From: Saccharicrinis sp963665705
Lineage (GTDB): Bacteria > Bacteroidota > Bacteroidia > Bacteroidales > Marinilabiliaceae
NCBI GenBank assembly: GCA_963665705.1
Contig: OY762448.1
Location: 2,914,001 to 2,978,000 of the forward strand
Direction of reading: 5' to 3'
Length of the DNA: 64,000 nt
Shown here: in pieces, positions 51,499 through 60,141 of the stretch
Position numbering within the stretch: position 1 is the first letter of the stretch
How the letters are laid out: the number at the start of each line of letters is the position of its first letter
Made by a program: the position numbers and the translations under genes
Notes under the pieces: generated by a model
What the model saw: only the letters and a program-made list of their open reading frames with translations
The model's database searches: none
What the model was told of the DNA's origin: nothing

Positions 51499-52548
51499 TT
51501 AAATAAATTGATATGTTTTACTAATTAAACCTTGTTTCCTCATCTCTTCCCAAAACTCTTTTTTTATTGATGATGAAATAATTGCTACATTTTTCTCCAT
51601 AGTGGAAACTTTACTGGTATTTAAAGCCAGTGCAGCAACAGCTGGATGAGATAAAGCAAATTGAATACATGCATCAGCCGGGTTAACCTCAAATTGATTA
51701 CAAATTTCATTAAACTGATCTCGCCATTTAAAAATAGTATGCCCTTCCTCTGATTCCGGATCAACTTTTCTGTAGTCGTAAAATTCACCACCCGTTAAAA
51801 ACCCAGCATGGAAAACTGCAGAATTAATAACACCAACTTTATCTTTATGTAATTGATTAATAAATTCAAGAAAATCAGGCGTATGCTTCATGATTGTAAA
51901 TGAATTTGCCAACATTACCCAGTCAAATTTTACCTTTTGATATAATTCACGAATGACATTCCAATCTTTTGATCCAATACCAACGCTTTTAACATGCCCC
52001 ATTTTCTTTAATTCAAATAGCGCTTTATAAGCGTCTTCAATATCTTTTATTCTCTTATCCCTATCTTTTTCATCCAGGGCTGCAGATAAATATTCATCCG
52101 GATCGTGAACCGAAACAATATTAGCTTTATACTTACCTCCTAACAGTTGATTTCCCTGAGTCCAACATTCCAAAATGCCTTCATAGCTAATTTTTTGAAC
52201 AGCATCATTCTCTATATCAAACCAAACACCGGGTTCAAACGTGGGCTCTTCTGTTTCTAAGGGAGTTCGATACCATCCTAACTTGTTGCTGATAATAATA
52301 TCATCCGGACTAATTTGAAGATCTTCTAAAATTTGTCCAATCATTTCTAAAGCTAATCCGGCACCATACTTCCCTGCACTATCAATAACAATGGGTTTTT
52401 CAGTATTATCAAACCACCCCTTAACCAATTCCTTTTTATATTCATAAGGCAAATTCTGATACAAATTCCCTAAATAACTTGTTCCATATACTATTGGAGG
52501 AATTTCTAATCCAGTATTACCTAATTTATTTTTTATACCCAGTTTCAT
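51499..52548 (-). CDS. Aldo/keto reductase, probable L-fucose dehydrogenase
   Basis: The 349-residue AKR has the fold landmarks of the family: LGNTGLEIPPIVYGTSYLG at the start, the catalytic Asp and Tyr in IDSAGKYG, Lys in ISNKLG, and His in VSVHDPDEY. The closest named type is D-threo-aldose 1-dehydrogenase/L-fucose dehydrogenase, which oxidises L-fucose to the lactone that the next enzyme opens. Gene order (reductase, lactonase, dehydrogenase) is the order of such a pathway. Assignment to the AKR family is secure; the substrate rests on context. Confidence 0.82.
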   Translation of the reverse strand: MKLGIKNKLGNTGLEIPPIVYGTSYLGNLYQNLPYEYKKELVKGWFDNTEKPIVIDSAGKYGAGLALEMIGQILEDLQISPDDIIISNKLGWYRTPLETEEPTFEPGVWFDIENDAVQKISYEGILECWTQGNQLLGGKYKANIVSVHDPDEYLSAALDEKDRDKRIKDIEDAYKALFELKKMGHVKSVGIGSKDWNVIRELYQKVKFDWVMLANSFTIMKHTPDFLEFINQLHKDKVGVINSAVFHAGFLTGGEFYDYRKVDPESEEGHTIFKWRDQFNEICNQFEVNPADACIQFALSHPAVAALALNTSKVSTMEKNVAIISSSIKKEFWEEMRKQGLISKTYQFI

Positions 52549-52606
52549 TTCTTAATACAATAAATTATTGTCCAATTTTAAATATGTAAATACATTTAAT
52601 GTAATC

Positions 52607-53866
52607 CTATAAATCAAGTTTTAATCGCGATCTATAAAAAGCATAAGTTGCTATTACAACAAAACATATAAACGGTATGAAATATGAAATTTCTACTCCG
52701 GTTGAGTCAATTAAAGCACCTTGCAAAGGGGTTATAAGAGCACCACCAAGTATAGCCATTATTAATCCGGACGAACCTACTTTGGTTTCTTCACTATTTA
52801 AACCATCACAACCCATTCCGAAAATTGTTGGGAACATTAACGACATAAAAACGGATATTCCAATAAGTGAATAAACACCAATAATACCTCCAATAAATAT
52901 GACATTCAGCGATAATATACCAGCTGCAACTGCTGCAATTAAGAGTAAAGTATGAGCTTCAAATTTTTTCATCAAAGCAGTAAAAATCCAACGCGAAATA
53001 CCAAATAAAATTAAAGCCACTGTATGGTATTGTAATGCTACATCAGGGGTAACACAAAGCTGTTCAGGTATATAAAAGTTTGTGTAAGTCCAAACTGCAA
53101 TTTGAGCACCTACATAAAAAAATTGAGCTACTACTGCAAATACATAATTCTTCTTTTTAAAGAGCTTTCTGAACGTATGAAAAATATGAACTCCATTTTC
53201 ATCATCCCCAACTTGAGGCATTTTTGTAAGGGCAATTAAGACCCAAACAACCAAAATAATTCCAGCAACAGATAAATATGGAAAAATAACAATATTTAAA
53301 ACCTCGTTAATTTGCTCCGTAGCAATAACAATATTGCCGTCACCATCTAATGGCATACGAGCCATAATTAGAAATTGACATAATAATATGCCAATTACCG
53401 ATCCTACAGGATTAAATGATTGTGCAAAGTTTAAACGACGTGTTGCGGTTTCAGGAGAACCTAATACCAATATATATGGATTCGCATTTGTTTCTAAAAT
53501 ACTTAACCCACAAGCTAATATGTAGTATGCAATACAAAAAAACACAAACTCCTGGATTAGCATAGAAGGATACAACAAGAAACATCCTAGTGCATATATT
53601 CCTAAACCAACCAAAACACCGGTTTTGTATGAATACTTTCTTGATATAGCCGCACCCGGGATGGACATACTGAAATATCCAAAGTAAAATGCAAACTGAA
53701 TTAACGAAGCCTGAAAGGTTGATAATTCTCCAAACACAGCTTTAAAAACCCGAACTAAGGGATCGGTGAGATTATTGGCAATACCCCACCACATAAAGCA
53801 ACTTGATAATAAAATAAACGCAAGGGTATATTTTTTATCCAATAATTTAGCATTAGAATTTTTCAT
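52607..53866 (-). CDS. fucP: L-fucose:H+ symporter (MFS)
   Basis: The 419-residue permease has twelve predicted membrane helices. Characteristic FucP features are visible: FMWWGIANNLTDPLVRVFKAVF in the first helix with the conserved Asn/Asp pair, YFGYFSMSIPGAAISRKYSYKTG in the first loop, ETNANPYILVLG in the fourth helix, and a long central loop. The signature FAQSFNPVGSVIG is typical of the FucP/GluP branch. The gene precedes the oxidative trio on the same strand, 58 nt ahead of the aldo/keto reductase gene. Confidence 0.92.
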   Translation of the reverse strand: MKNSNAKLLDKKYTLAFILLSSCFMWWGIANNLTDPLVRVFKAVFGELSTFQASLIQFAFYFGYFSMSIPGAAISRKYSYKTGVLVGLGIYALGCFLLYPSMLIQEFVFFCIAYYILACGLSILETNANPYILVLGSPETATRRLNFAQSFNPVGSVIGILLCQFLIMARMPLDGDGNIVIATEQINEVLNIVIFPYLSVAGIILVVWVLIALTKMPQVGDDENGVHIFHTFRKLFKKKNYVFAVVAQFFYVGAQIAVWTYTNFYIPEQLCVTPDVALQYHTVALILFGISRWIFTALMKKFEAHTLLLIAAVAAGILSLNVIFIGGIIGVYSLIGISVFMSLMFPTIFGMGCDGLNSEETKVGSSGLIMAILGGALITPLQGALIDSTGVEISYFIPFICFVVIATYAFYRSRLKLDL

Positions 53867-53902
53867 AGATTTTTATTTTCAACAGACTGATTTTTTTATT
53901 TG

Positions 53903-54904
53903 TTATATAGATTTTCTTAAGATTAATTTTGTTTTCATACTCTTGGTTTTGGTTTCACTTTTGTTCGTTTCACTCCCTACTAATAATTCAAAAGCAACAT
54001 GAGCCATTTCCTCAAGGGGCTGAGTCATGATGGTTTGAGGAGGTTCCAACAAGGCACTAAATGGGTCATTGGCAATTGCTATAATACCTAGTTTTTCGGG
54101 AACTATGATTTGGTTATTTCTACAAAACATATTGACACCTGCAGATAGTGTAAAAGAATCGCATATTATAGCATCAGGCTTATCCTCGTCCTTCCAAAGT
54201 TTTTCAATAGCGTCGAAACCATCCTTAATCTCAAATTCTTTGGGAATAACTACACTATTTGAATATGTATTTTTTGCCATTCGAAGAGCCTCCTGATATC
54301 CTTTGTCTCTTTCATTAAATACACTAATATGAAGGGGGCCTGTTAAGTGTGCAATTTTCTTATAACCTCTATTTAACAGCAGATTAACACATTCAAAAGT
54401 TGCATTATAATTATCTGCAGTTACCATAGGTGCATCAATATCTAAAGGAATACGATCAAAAAACACGACAGGAATTCCAAAATCAATCAACTCTTTAAAG
54501 TGATCAGTTTTTAAAGTAGTTAGCGATAAAGAGGCGATAACTCCTGCTACTCTATTCTGCATAATCGTTTTTACTGCATCCAACTCATATTCATACTTTT
54601 CACGAGTTTGAAACATGGAAACTATATAATTATTTTTTGCAGCAAGATCTGTTATCACACTAACAAAATTTGCAAAGGAATAGTGGCTAATATTTGGAAC
54701 TATGACAGCTATTTCATTTGATTTTGTATTTCTTAAATTGACAGCACTCTGATTTAATTTATATCCTTTACTCTTTGCATAGGATACAATCTTTTCCTTA
54801 GTAGCATCACTTATCCTGGAATCATTACGCAAGGCTCTTGAAACCGTTGCATGATGAATTCCTAAATCATTTGCTATATCCTTTATGGTAATTTTCTTTT
54901 TCAC
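53903..54904 (-). CDS. LacI-family transcriptional regulator
   Basis: The 333-residue regulator has the LacI helix-turn-helix at its extreme N-terminus (ITIKDIANDLGIHHATVSRALRNDSRISDATKEKI), a hinge helix at about 50-60, and a periplasmic-binding-protein-like effector domain starting NEIAVIVPNISHYSF. Its position between fucU and fucP points to control of the fucose genes, with fucose or a derived acid as a plausible effector. A perfect 14-bp palindrome lies 67 nt upstream of the start, fitting autoregulation and control of fucP downstream. The effector is inferred. Confidence 0.9.
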   Translation of the reverse strand: MKKKITIKDIANDLGIHHATVSRALRNDSRISDATKEKIVSYAKSKGYKLNQSAVNLRNTKSNEIAVIVPNISHYSFANFVSVITDLAAKNNYIVSMFQTREKYEYELDAVKTIMQNRVAGVIASLSLTTLKTDHFKELIDFGIPVVFFDRIPLDIDAPMVTADNYNATFECVNLLLNRGYKKIAHLTGPLHISVFNERDKGYQEALRMAKNTYSNSVVIPKEFEIKDGFDAIEKLWKDEDKPDAIICDSFTLSAGVNMFCRNNQIIVPEKLGIIAIANDPFSALLEPPQTIMTQPLEEMAHVAFELLVGSETNKSETKTKSMKTKLILRKSI

Positions 54905-54970
54905 TCGATTAATTCCAGTTTACTATAACAATAAGAAATTATGTTGCTTTCAAGCATAAATGCCATATTA

Positions 54971-54984
54971 TGCACACGTGTGCA
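54971..54984. promoter_or_regulatory. Candidate LacI-type operator
   Basis: TGCACACGTGTGCA is a perfect 14-bp palindrome with a central CG, as LacI-family operators have. It lies in the gap between the lacI-type gene and fucU, 67 bp before the regulator start. No second copy is seen elsewhere in the locus. Confidence 0.7.
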
Positions 54985-55080
54985 AATATAAATTTATTTA
55001 TCTCTTTTTAAAAATTTAAAACACTTAAAATCTAATTGTTAAATATTATAATGAATTAAACATGAGTTGCATTATCTAAC

Positions 55081-55515
55081 TTATAACGTTGGAATAACGC
55101 CTTTTTTTAAAATGATATTTCCATATTTTGCCGTTTCTCCGGTTATAACCACAGCAAAAGCGGATTTAGTTCTTTCGTAAAAAGCGAATCTTTCTATTCT
55201 TAAAATAGGTGCCACATTGGGGTCTGTGAGATGTATGCTTTTTAAATACGAATTTTCAACTAAAGAATCTAAAGTATCTCCTTCAACAGCATCCATCATA
55301 ATTAGAGGATTTTCAACGTATTGATCAAGTTCGAATAAGGGTAAAATAGCAGCTAACAATTCTGGTATTTTAATTCCATCAGCCCGAATAACTTGGTGAT
55401 TAAAACTTTCTGCAGGAAAATGAGCATCTGCAAGTACAATTTCGTCTCCATGCCCCATTCTGTATAAAACAGATAATAACTCAGGACTCATTAATGGGGA
55501 TATTCCTTTTAACAT
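55081..55515 (-). CDS. fucU: L-fucose mutarotase
   Basis: The 144-residue RbsD/FucU-fold protein interconverts the alpha and beta anomers of L-fucose so that the isomerase receives its preferred form. MLKGISPLMSPELLSVLYRMGHGDEIVLADAHFPAES carries the conserved His and Asp of the active site, and FAFYERTKSAFAVVITGE near the C-terminus carries the Tyr. Length and sequence parallel E. coli FucU closely. It starts 11 nt after fucK and is cotranscribed with it. Confidence 0.94.
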   Translation of the reverse strand: MLKGISPLMSPELLSVLYRMGHGDEIVLADAHFPAESFNHQVIRADGIKIPELLAAILPLFELDQYVENPLIMMDAVEGDTLDSLVENSYLKSIHLTDPNVAPILRIERFAFYERTKSAFAVVITGETAKYGNIILKKGVIPTL

Positions 55516-55526
55516 GATTTTTAAAC

Positions 55527-57008
55527 TTAATTAATTTGATTTTTTTTGAAAGTTCTATACTTGATATAGTACTCATTATATTTATCACAATTATCTGAAG
55601 GTTCAATTAATATAGGATTATATACAATGTGACTCCTTGCCTCTTCTGGTGAATTATAAATCCCGGCTCCTGCAAAAACAAACATTGCAGCACCTAAAAC
55701 GGTGGTTTCCTTTTGCTCAATTAGCTCTATAGGAATATTACAAACATCTGCCCGAAGTTGATTCCATAATCTGTTTTTAGATCCCCCTCCAACACAAATA
55801 ATTTTTTCAGAATTAAATTTACCAGCAGATTCCAATGCTTCCAGACCTTCTCTTAATCTATAAGCTAAACTTTCTAAAAAAGCCCTATACAATTGACTTC
55901 TTTTAGTACCGATAGTTAATCCTGTAATAGTACCACTATTCTTACTGGTTCCATCATCATAAAAAGCCGGATCAACCATTAAACCATTAGTTCCGACAGC
56001 TTCATTTTCTGCATCTGTAATCATAGTCTCATACAATTCATCATCTTTTAACTCTGCATAAAATTGACGTGAAAACCACTCTAATATTCCTGAACCTAAC
56101 CAGTTTTGTCCTATATTATAAATACCTCTAAGAGCATCAGCTTCAGTAGTTAAGTTATTATCTAATTCTATTATAGAAGAACTAAAATCACTACTCCTGG
56201 CCATTAAAATTTCCCATGTACCAGAACTTAATACTGGCTGATTTAAATCCGCTCCTGATCCAAATATAGCAAATTGAGTATCATGCCCAGCTAAATATAT
56301 AGGTGTACCAATAGGAATGCCAGTATCAAAAAATCCTTGTTCATTAACTTCTCCAGCTTTATCTCCAGGTTCAGAGATAGAACCAAACAAATCTATTTCT
56401 ACATCTATGGCATCTAATATTGTTTTAGAAAAACATCTATCTTTAAGGTCTGTCATCATTGATGTACCCATCATGGTAGCATCATTCTGAAACACTCCTG
56501 ATAACTTAAAAATAAGGAGCGACGGTATAAATAAAAAACGATATGATTTTTCAATTATGTCAGGTCGGTTTTCTTTAAACCAAACCATTTTATTAATCGT
56601 ATTAAAAGCATAAGGATAAACGCCACTTATATGGTATAGTTCTTCTAATGGAATATACTTGCTAATTTGATCCATTATAGGTGCAGTCCTGGAACATTGC
56701 CAGGATATAACCGGATAAAGTAACTCTCCTTTTTCATCAACAAAAGTTCCGTCTACTCCAAACGTTGTAACAGTAATACCAGCAATACGCGAAGTATCTA
56801 TTTTTGAAACAACAACTTTAGCTGCACTACATAGTTTACTCCATAATTTTTCCAAATCCCAAATTCTACCACCTTTGTAATATGGATCTTCATCGGTTTC
56901 GTTGGGTAAAGAATGGACAGCCATAATAACACCAGAAGTATTGATGGCTACAACTCTAACGTTGGTAGCTCCACAATCAAAAACAATGGCTATATCTTTT
57001 TTATTCAT
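55527..57008 (-). CDS. fucK: L-fuculokinase
   Basis: The 493-residue FGGY-family kinase phosphorylates L-fuculose at O1. The ATP-binding DCGATNVR, the stretch GITVTTFGVDGTFV, the substrate-binding WQCSRTAPIMD, AGHDTQFAIFGSGA and VLSSGTWEILM, and the FGGY signature region ICVGGGSKNRLWNQ closely parallel E. coli FucK, including the distinctive SSGTWEIL. It opens a fucK-fucU transcript and is preceded by the 40-nt leader shared with the GH28 and epimerase genes. A terminator separates it from fucI upstream. The cognate aldolase gene fucA is absent from the window. Confidence 0.93.
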   Translation of the reverse strand: MNKKDIAIVFDCGATNVRVVAINTSGVIMAVHSLPNETDEDPYYKGGRIWDLEKLWSKLCSAAKVVVSKIDTSRIAGITVTTFGVDGTFVDEKGELLYPVISWQCSRTAPIMDQISKYIPLEELYHISGVYPYAFNTINKMVWFKENRPDIIEKSYRFLFIPSLLIFKLSGVFQNDATMMGTSMMTDLKDRCFSKTILDAIDVEIDLFGSISEPGDKAGEVNEQGFFDTGIPIGTPIYLAGHDTQFAIFGSGADLNQPVLSSGTWEILMARSSDFSSSIIELDNNLTTEADALRGIYNIGQNWLGSGILEWFSRQFYAELKDDELYETMITDAENEAVGTNGLMVDPAFYDDGTSKNSGTITGLTIGTKRSQLYRAFLESLAYRLREGLEALESAGKFNSEKIICVGGGSKNRLWNQLRADVCNIPIELIEQKETTVLGAAMFVFAGAGIYNSPEEARSHIVYNPILIEPSDNCDKYNEYYIKYRTFKKNQIN

Positions 57009-57045
57009 CTGTTTAAAATTTGCATTTATATGTCAGATGGAACTC
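57006..57045 (-). promoter_or_regulatory. Shared 40-nt leader element, copy 3 (fucK)
   Basis: GAGTTCCATCTGACA (57045-57031, minus strand) precedes the fucK ATG (57008) by exactly 22 nt, as in the other two copies. The CATCTG within it is complementary to CAGATG at the start codon. Copies 1 and 3 share the full 15-mer although the genes are 17 kb apart. Confidence 0.7.
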
Positions 57046-57172
57046 TCAAGAAATTTTATTATTCACTTAATCTTACATTCAAAGGTGTTTATGATTACTA
57101 TGTATTTCATTACCCATTGTGTAATTTTTAAGATTAAAATTTACATGTTCGTTTCATGTCGTCAAATTACAA

Positions 57173-57209
57173 AAAGCACCTTCTTAATTTAAGAATAAGA
57201 AAGTGCTTT
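57173..57209 (-). terminator. Intrinsic terminator after fucI
   Basis: AAAGCACCTTCTTA (57173-57186) pairs with TAAGAAAGTGCTTT (57196-57209) with one mismatch and a 9-nt loop. It is 16 nt after the fucI stop and ends its transcript before fucK. Confidence 0.85.
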
Positions 57210-57225
57210 ATATTACTGAATGTCC

Positions 57226-59013
57226 TTATTTAATACCATATAATGGGCCATATATATTGCATGCTCTATAATCAGACCCTTCTTTATCTTCACCAAAAGA
57301 AGACCATGCACTTGGACGAAATACTTCATCTTCACTAACATTGTGCATATTAACAGGAATCCTTAACATGGATGCCATAGTTATTAAATCAGCACCAATA
57401 TGTCCGTAACTAATAGCACCATGGTTAGCTCCCCAATTGGCCATAACAGAATAGACATCTTTGAATGCTCCTTCCCCATTGGCTCTGGGAACAAACCATG
57501 TCGTTGGCCAGGTTGGATCAGTTCTTTTATCTAGAACAGTATGAATTTCATCTGGTAACTCCACTGTCCAACCTTCTGCAATTTGAAGAACAGGACCTAA
57601 ACCTTTAACCATATTTAATCTGCACATGGTTACAGGCATTTCTCCTTTAGTTGTAAATAAAGATGAATAACCACCTCCTCTAAAATAACCTCTATTCGCC
57701 GGAGGCCAAACCGTATTATCTAAACATTTTTTTACTTCGTCCTCCTTAATATCCCAATAAGGTTTCATCACAGGATTTCCTTCTGCATCTCTTTGTTGAG
57801 CAGTAGCATCCAGAGTAGTGGAACCAGAATTAATCAAATGAATTATCCCTCCTTTTGCAGTCCCTGTTAATTCTTTTCCTGTAACTCTCTTAACTGCATC
57901 CATACTCCAATAAGTTCGTACATCTGAGAAAATTTGAGCTGTATTGGTTAATAAGTGCCCAAACAACATGGAAACACCATTTAAGCTATCATTCTCTGTA
58001 GCAAACACAAACGCTTCTCGAATACCATTCCAATCGAAAGAAGAATTCAAAATTGCCTCAGTAAAATCGGCATTGGGCTGATAGTCGGTCCATTGTCTTT
58101 GCCCCTGAAAACCTCCTAATATAGCATTTCTACCTAAGCCTTCCTCTCTATAACCTTGTTCAATAACTTTAGGATTACCAACCATCATATCCCTACAAAT
58201 CAAAGTCATTTTAACAACCTGTTCCCACTCCAATTCTTTACGCGCACTATCTACCTGATTTGCTTTATCATTTAGGTCAGTCCCTTCTTTACAGTTTGCT
58301 TTAGTCCATGCTAGTGCCTTTTGAAATTCTTCTTTATCATAAATACCTTCCTCAATACGTCGTAGAATTTCAACTGATTCAACAAACTCTGTTCTTATAC
58401 CTAAATAATCCTGAAAAAAATTGGTATCAACCATTGAACCAGCAATTCCCATAGAACTATAACCTATAGATAAATATGACTTACCATTCATTTGAGCAAC
58501 AGCAAGTCCTGATTTTACAAATCGAAGTATTTTTTCCTGAACATCTTCAGGAATATTTTTATCGCCAACATCCTGAACATCTCGTCCATAGATACCAAAA
58601 GTAGGCAAACCTTTTTGGGTATATCCGGCTAATGCTGCTGCTAAATAAACAGCTCCTGGTCGTTCTGTACCATTAAACCCCCAAACAGCTTTCGGAATTA
58701 ATGGATCAGTATCCATTACCTCAGTTCCGTAACACCAACAAGGCGTAACTGTTAAGGAAACACCAACACCTTCTTTTGAAAATTTATTAGCGCACATAGA
58801 TGCTTCGGCAACACCTCCAATACAAGTATCCGCGATTACACATTCTACTTTTTCTCCACTAGGAAATCTTAAGTTGGATTCAATAAATTGAGCAGCAATT
58901 TTTGCCAGATCCATCACCTGAACCTCTAATGATTCTCTTACCCCTCTTTCTCTACCATCAATTACTGGTCTGATACCAACTTTAGGTAAATCACCTATTA
59001 ATCTATTAGCCAT
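57226..59013 (-). CDS. fucI: L-fucose isomerase
   Basis: The 595-residue enzyme converts L-fucose to L-fuculose using Mn2+. It runs collinear with E. coli FucI: GIRPVIDGRERGVRESLE at the start, VIADTCIGGVAEA, TVTPCWCYGTEVMD, WGFNGTERPGAVYLAAA, the active-site region FATENDSLNGVSMLFGH with the catalytic Glu and Asp, and the C-terminal HNVSEDEVFRPSAW ending in YGPLYGIK. The family also accepts D-arabinose. It is transcribed alone, divergently from the AraC-type regulator 164 nt away, which suggests local activation. Confidence 0.97.
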   Translation of the reverse strand: MANRLIGDLPKVGIRPVIDGRERGVRESLEVQVMDLAKIAAQFIESNLRFPSGEKVECVIADTCIGGVAEASMCANKFSKEGVGVSLTVTPCWCYGTEVMDTDPLIPKAVWGFNGTERPGAVYLAAALAGYTQKGLPTFGIYGRDVQDVGDKNIPEDVQEKILRFVKSGLAVAQMNGKSYLSIGYSSMGIAGSMVDTNFFQDYLGIRTEFVESVEILRRIEEGIYDKEEFQKALAWTKANCKEGTDLNDKANQVDSARKELEWEQVVKMTLICRDMMVGNPKVIEQGYREEGLGRNAILGGFQGQRQWTDYQPNADFTEAILNSSFDWNGIREAFVFATENDSLNGVSMLFGHLLTNTAQIFSDVRTYWSMDAVKRVTGKELTGTAKGGIIHLINSGSTTLDATAQQRDAEGNPVMKPYWDIKEDEVKKCLDNTVWPPANRGYFRGGGYSSLFTTKGEMPVTMCRLNMVKGLGPVLQIAEGWTVELPDEIHTVLDKRTDPTWPTTWFVPRANGEGAFKDVYSVMANWGANHGAISYGHIGADLITMASMLRIPVNMHNVSEDEVFRPSAWSSFGEDKEGSDYRACNIYGPLYGIK

Positions 59014-59177
59014 AATTGTATTATTATAAGAGTAAATTTATTATTCGTATGACATGAAAAATATTCCATAAAAGGAAAACCAAAAACTTTTATGGGTCCT
59101 ACAAATTTGAGTTGTAAAATTCTATTAATAAATGTCTATTTTAGTTATTATTGTATCTATTTTAAACAATCGATTCT

Positions 59178-60080
59178 ATGAACCCTATAAATAAAAATCC
59201 TGACAAAGGAGACCCCTCAGACATCATTCAATTTTTTCCAAACATTAATATTGAACTTCTATGTTGCAGATATTGGTGGTTAAACAGGTGGGAGTTTAAT
59301 GAATTATCATTCCCTTATTGGAGAATATATAATAATGAACACAATGGTGCATCTATAAATCATAATGGTAAAACATACAAACTAAAAGAAGGATCAATAA
59401 TTATGATTCCTCCAAATACAAGTTTCTCCACTCAATTATTTGATTATAAAATCCCCAAAAATGGATATCTAATTAAAGGGAACAGAGTGAGTAACTATTC
59501 TATCGACACTATTAAAGGAAAATATGTACATCACTTATTTATCCATTTTAAACTTGGCACATTTTATAATAATATTAAACCCAATATTTATGTCTTTAAT
59601 ATGGATGCTCACCTAAAAGAAAAACTAGACACAATTAAAAGGCACCTGATAAAAGAACATCATCATTTTGATTTCCATGTGATGTTAAATATACATTCTT
59701 TAATAACAGATTTATTATCAGAAGTTGGAGAAGAAAAGAGACAGATTGTAACTACAGATTATAGAATTTTAAACGCAATAAATTATATAGATCACAATAT
59801 TAAAGAAGACCTTTGTAACAATAATCTGGCACTAAAAGCTTCTTTAGCCACCAATGCTTTCACTAGGTTATTTAAAAATGAAACGGGAATAGCCCCACAA
59901 AAATATGTGAGAAAAAAAAGAATTGATGAGTCATGTATTTTATTACATCATTCAAACCTATCCATAGAAGAAGTTGCTTCAAATTGTGGATTTGCAGATA
60001 GATATCATTATTCCAGAGTTTTTAAACTGTTGACCAAAGTTTCTCCAGCAGCCTATCGAAATAACTACAAATTCGTATAA
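59178..60080 (+). CDS. AraC-family transcriptional regulator
   Basis: The 300-residue protein has an N-terminal cupin-like sensing domain (KTYKLKEGSIIMIPPNTSFST) and a C-terminal pair of helix-turn-helices at about 205-300: NNLALKASLATNAFTRLFKNETGIAPQKYVRKKRIDES, then LSIEEVASNCGFADRYHYSRVFKLLTKVSPAAYR. This is the usual AraC/XylS arrangement. Divergence from fucI strongly suggests an activator of fucI responding to fucose or a related sugar. The locus therefore has two regulators of different families, this one and the LacI-type protein. Confidence 0.9.
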   Translation: MNPINKNPDKGDPSDIIQFFPNINIELLCCRYWWLNRWEFNELSFPYWRIYNNEHNGASINHNGKTYKLKEGSIIMIPPNTSFSTQLFDYKIPKNGYLIKGNRVSNYSIDTIKGKYVHHLFIHFKLGTFYNNIKPNIYVFNMDAHLKEKLDTIKRHLIKEHHHFDFHVMLNIHSLITDLLSEVGEEKRQIVTTDYRILNAINYIDHNIKEDLCNNNLALKASLATNAFTRLFKNETGIAPQKYVRKKRIDESCILLHHSNLSIEEVASNCGFADRYHYSRVFKLLTKVSPAAYRNNYKFV

Positions 60081-60084
60081 AAAA

Positions 60085-60116
60085 AATCCTATAAATCTTT
60101 TTAGACTTATAGGATT
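60085..60116. terminator. Bidirectional terminator between the AraC gene and the 603-aa gene
   Basis: AATCCTATAA (60085-60094) pairs perfectly with TTATAGGATT (60107-60116) around a 12-nt loop, with A-rich flanks on both sides, between two converging genes. Confidence 0.8.
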
Positions 60117-60141
60117 AATAAAAAATATTTTGAGTTTATCC

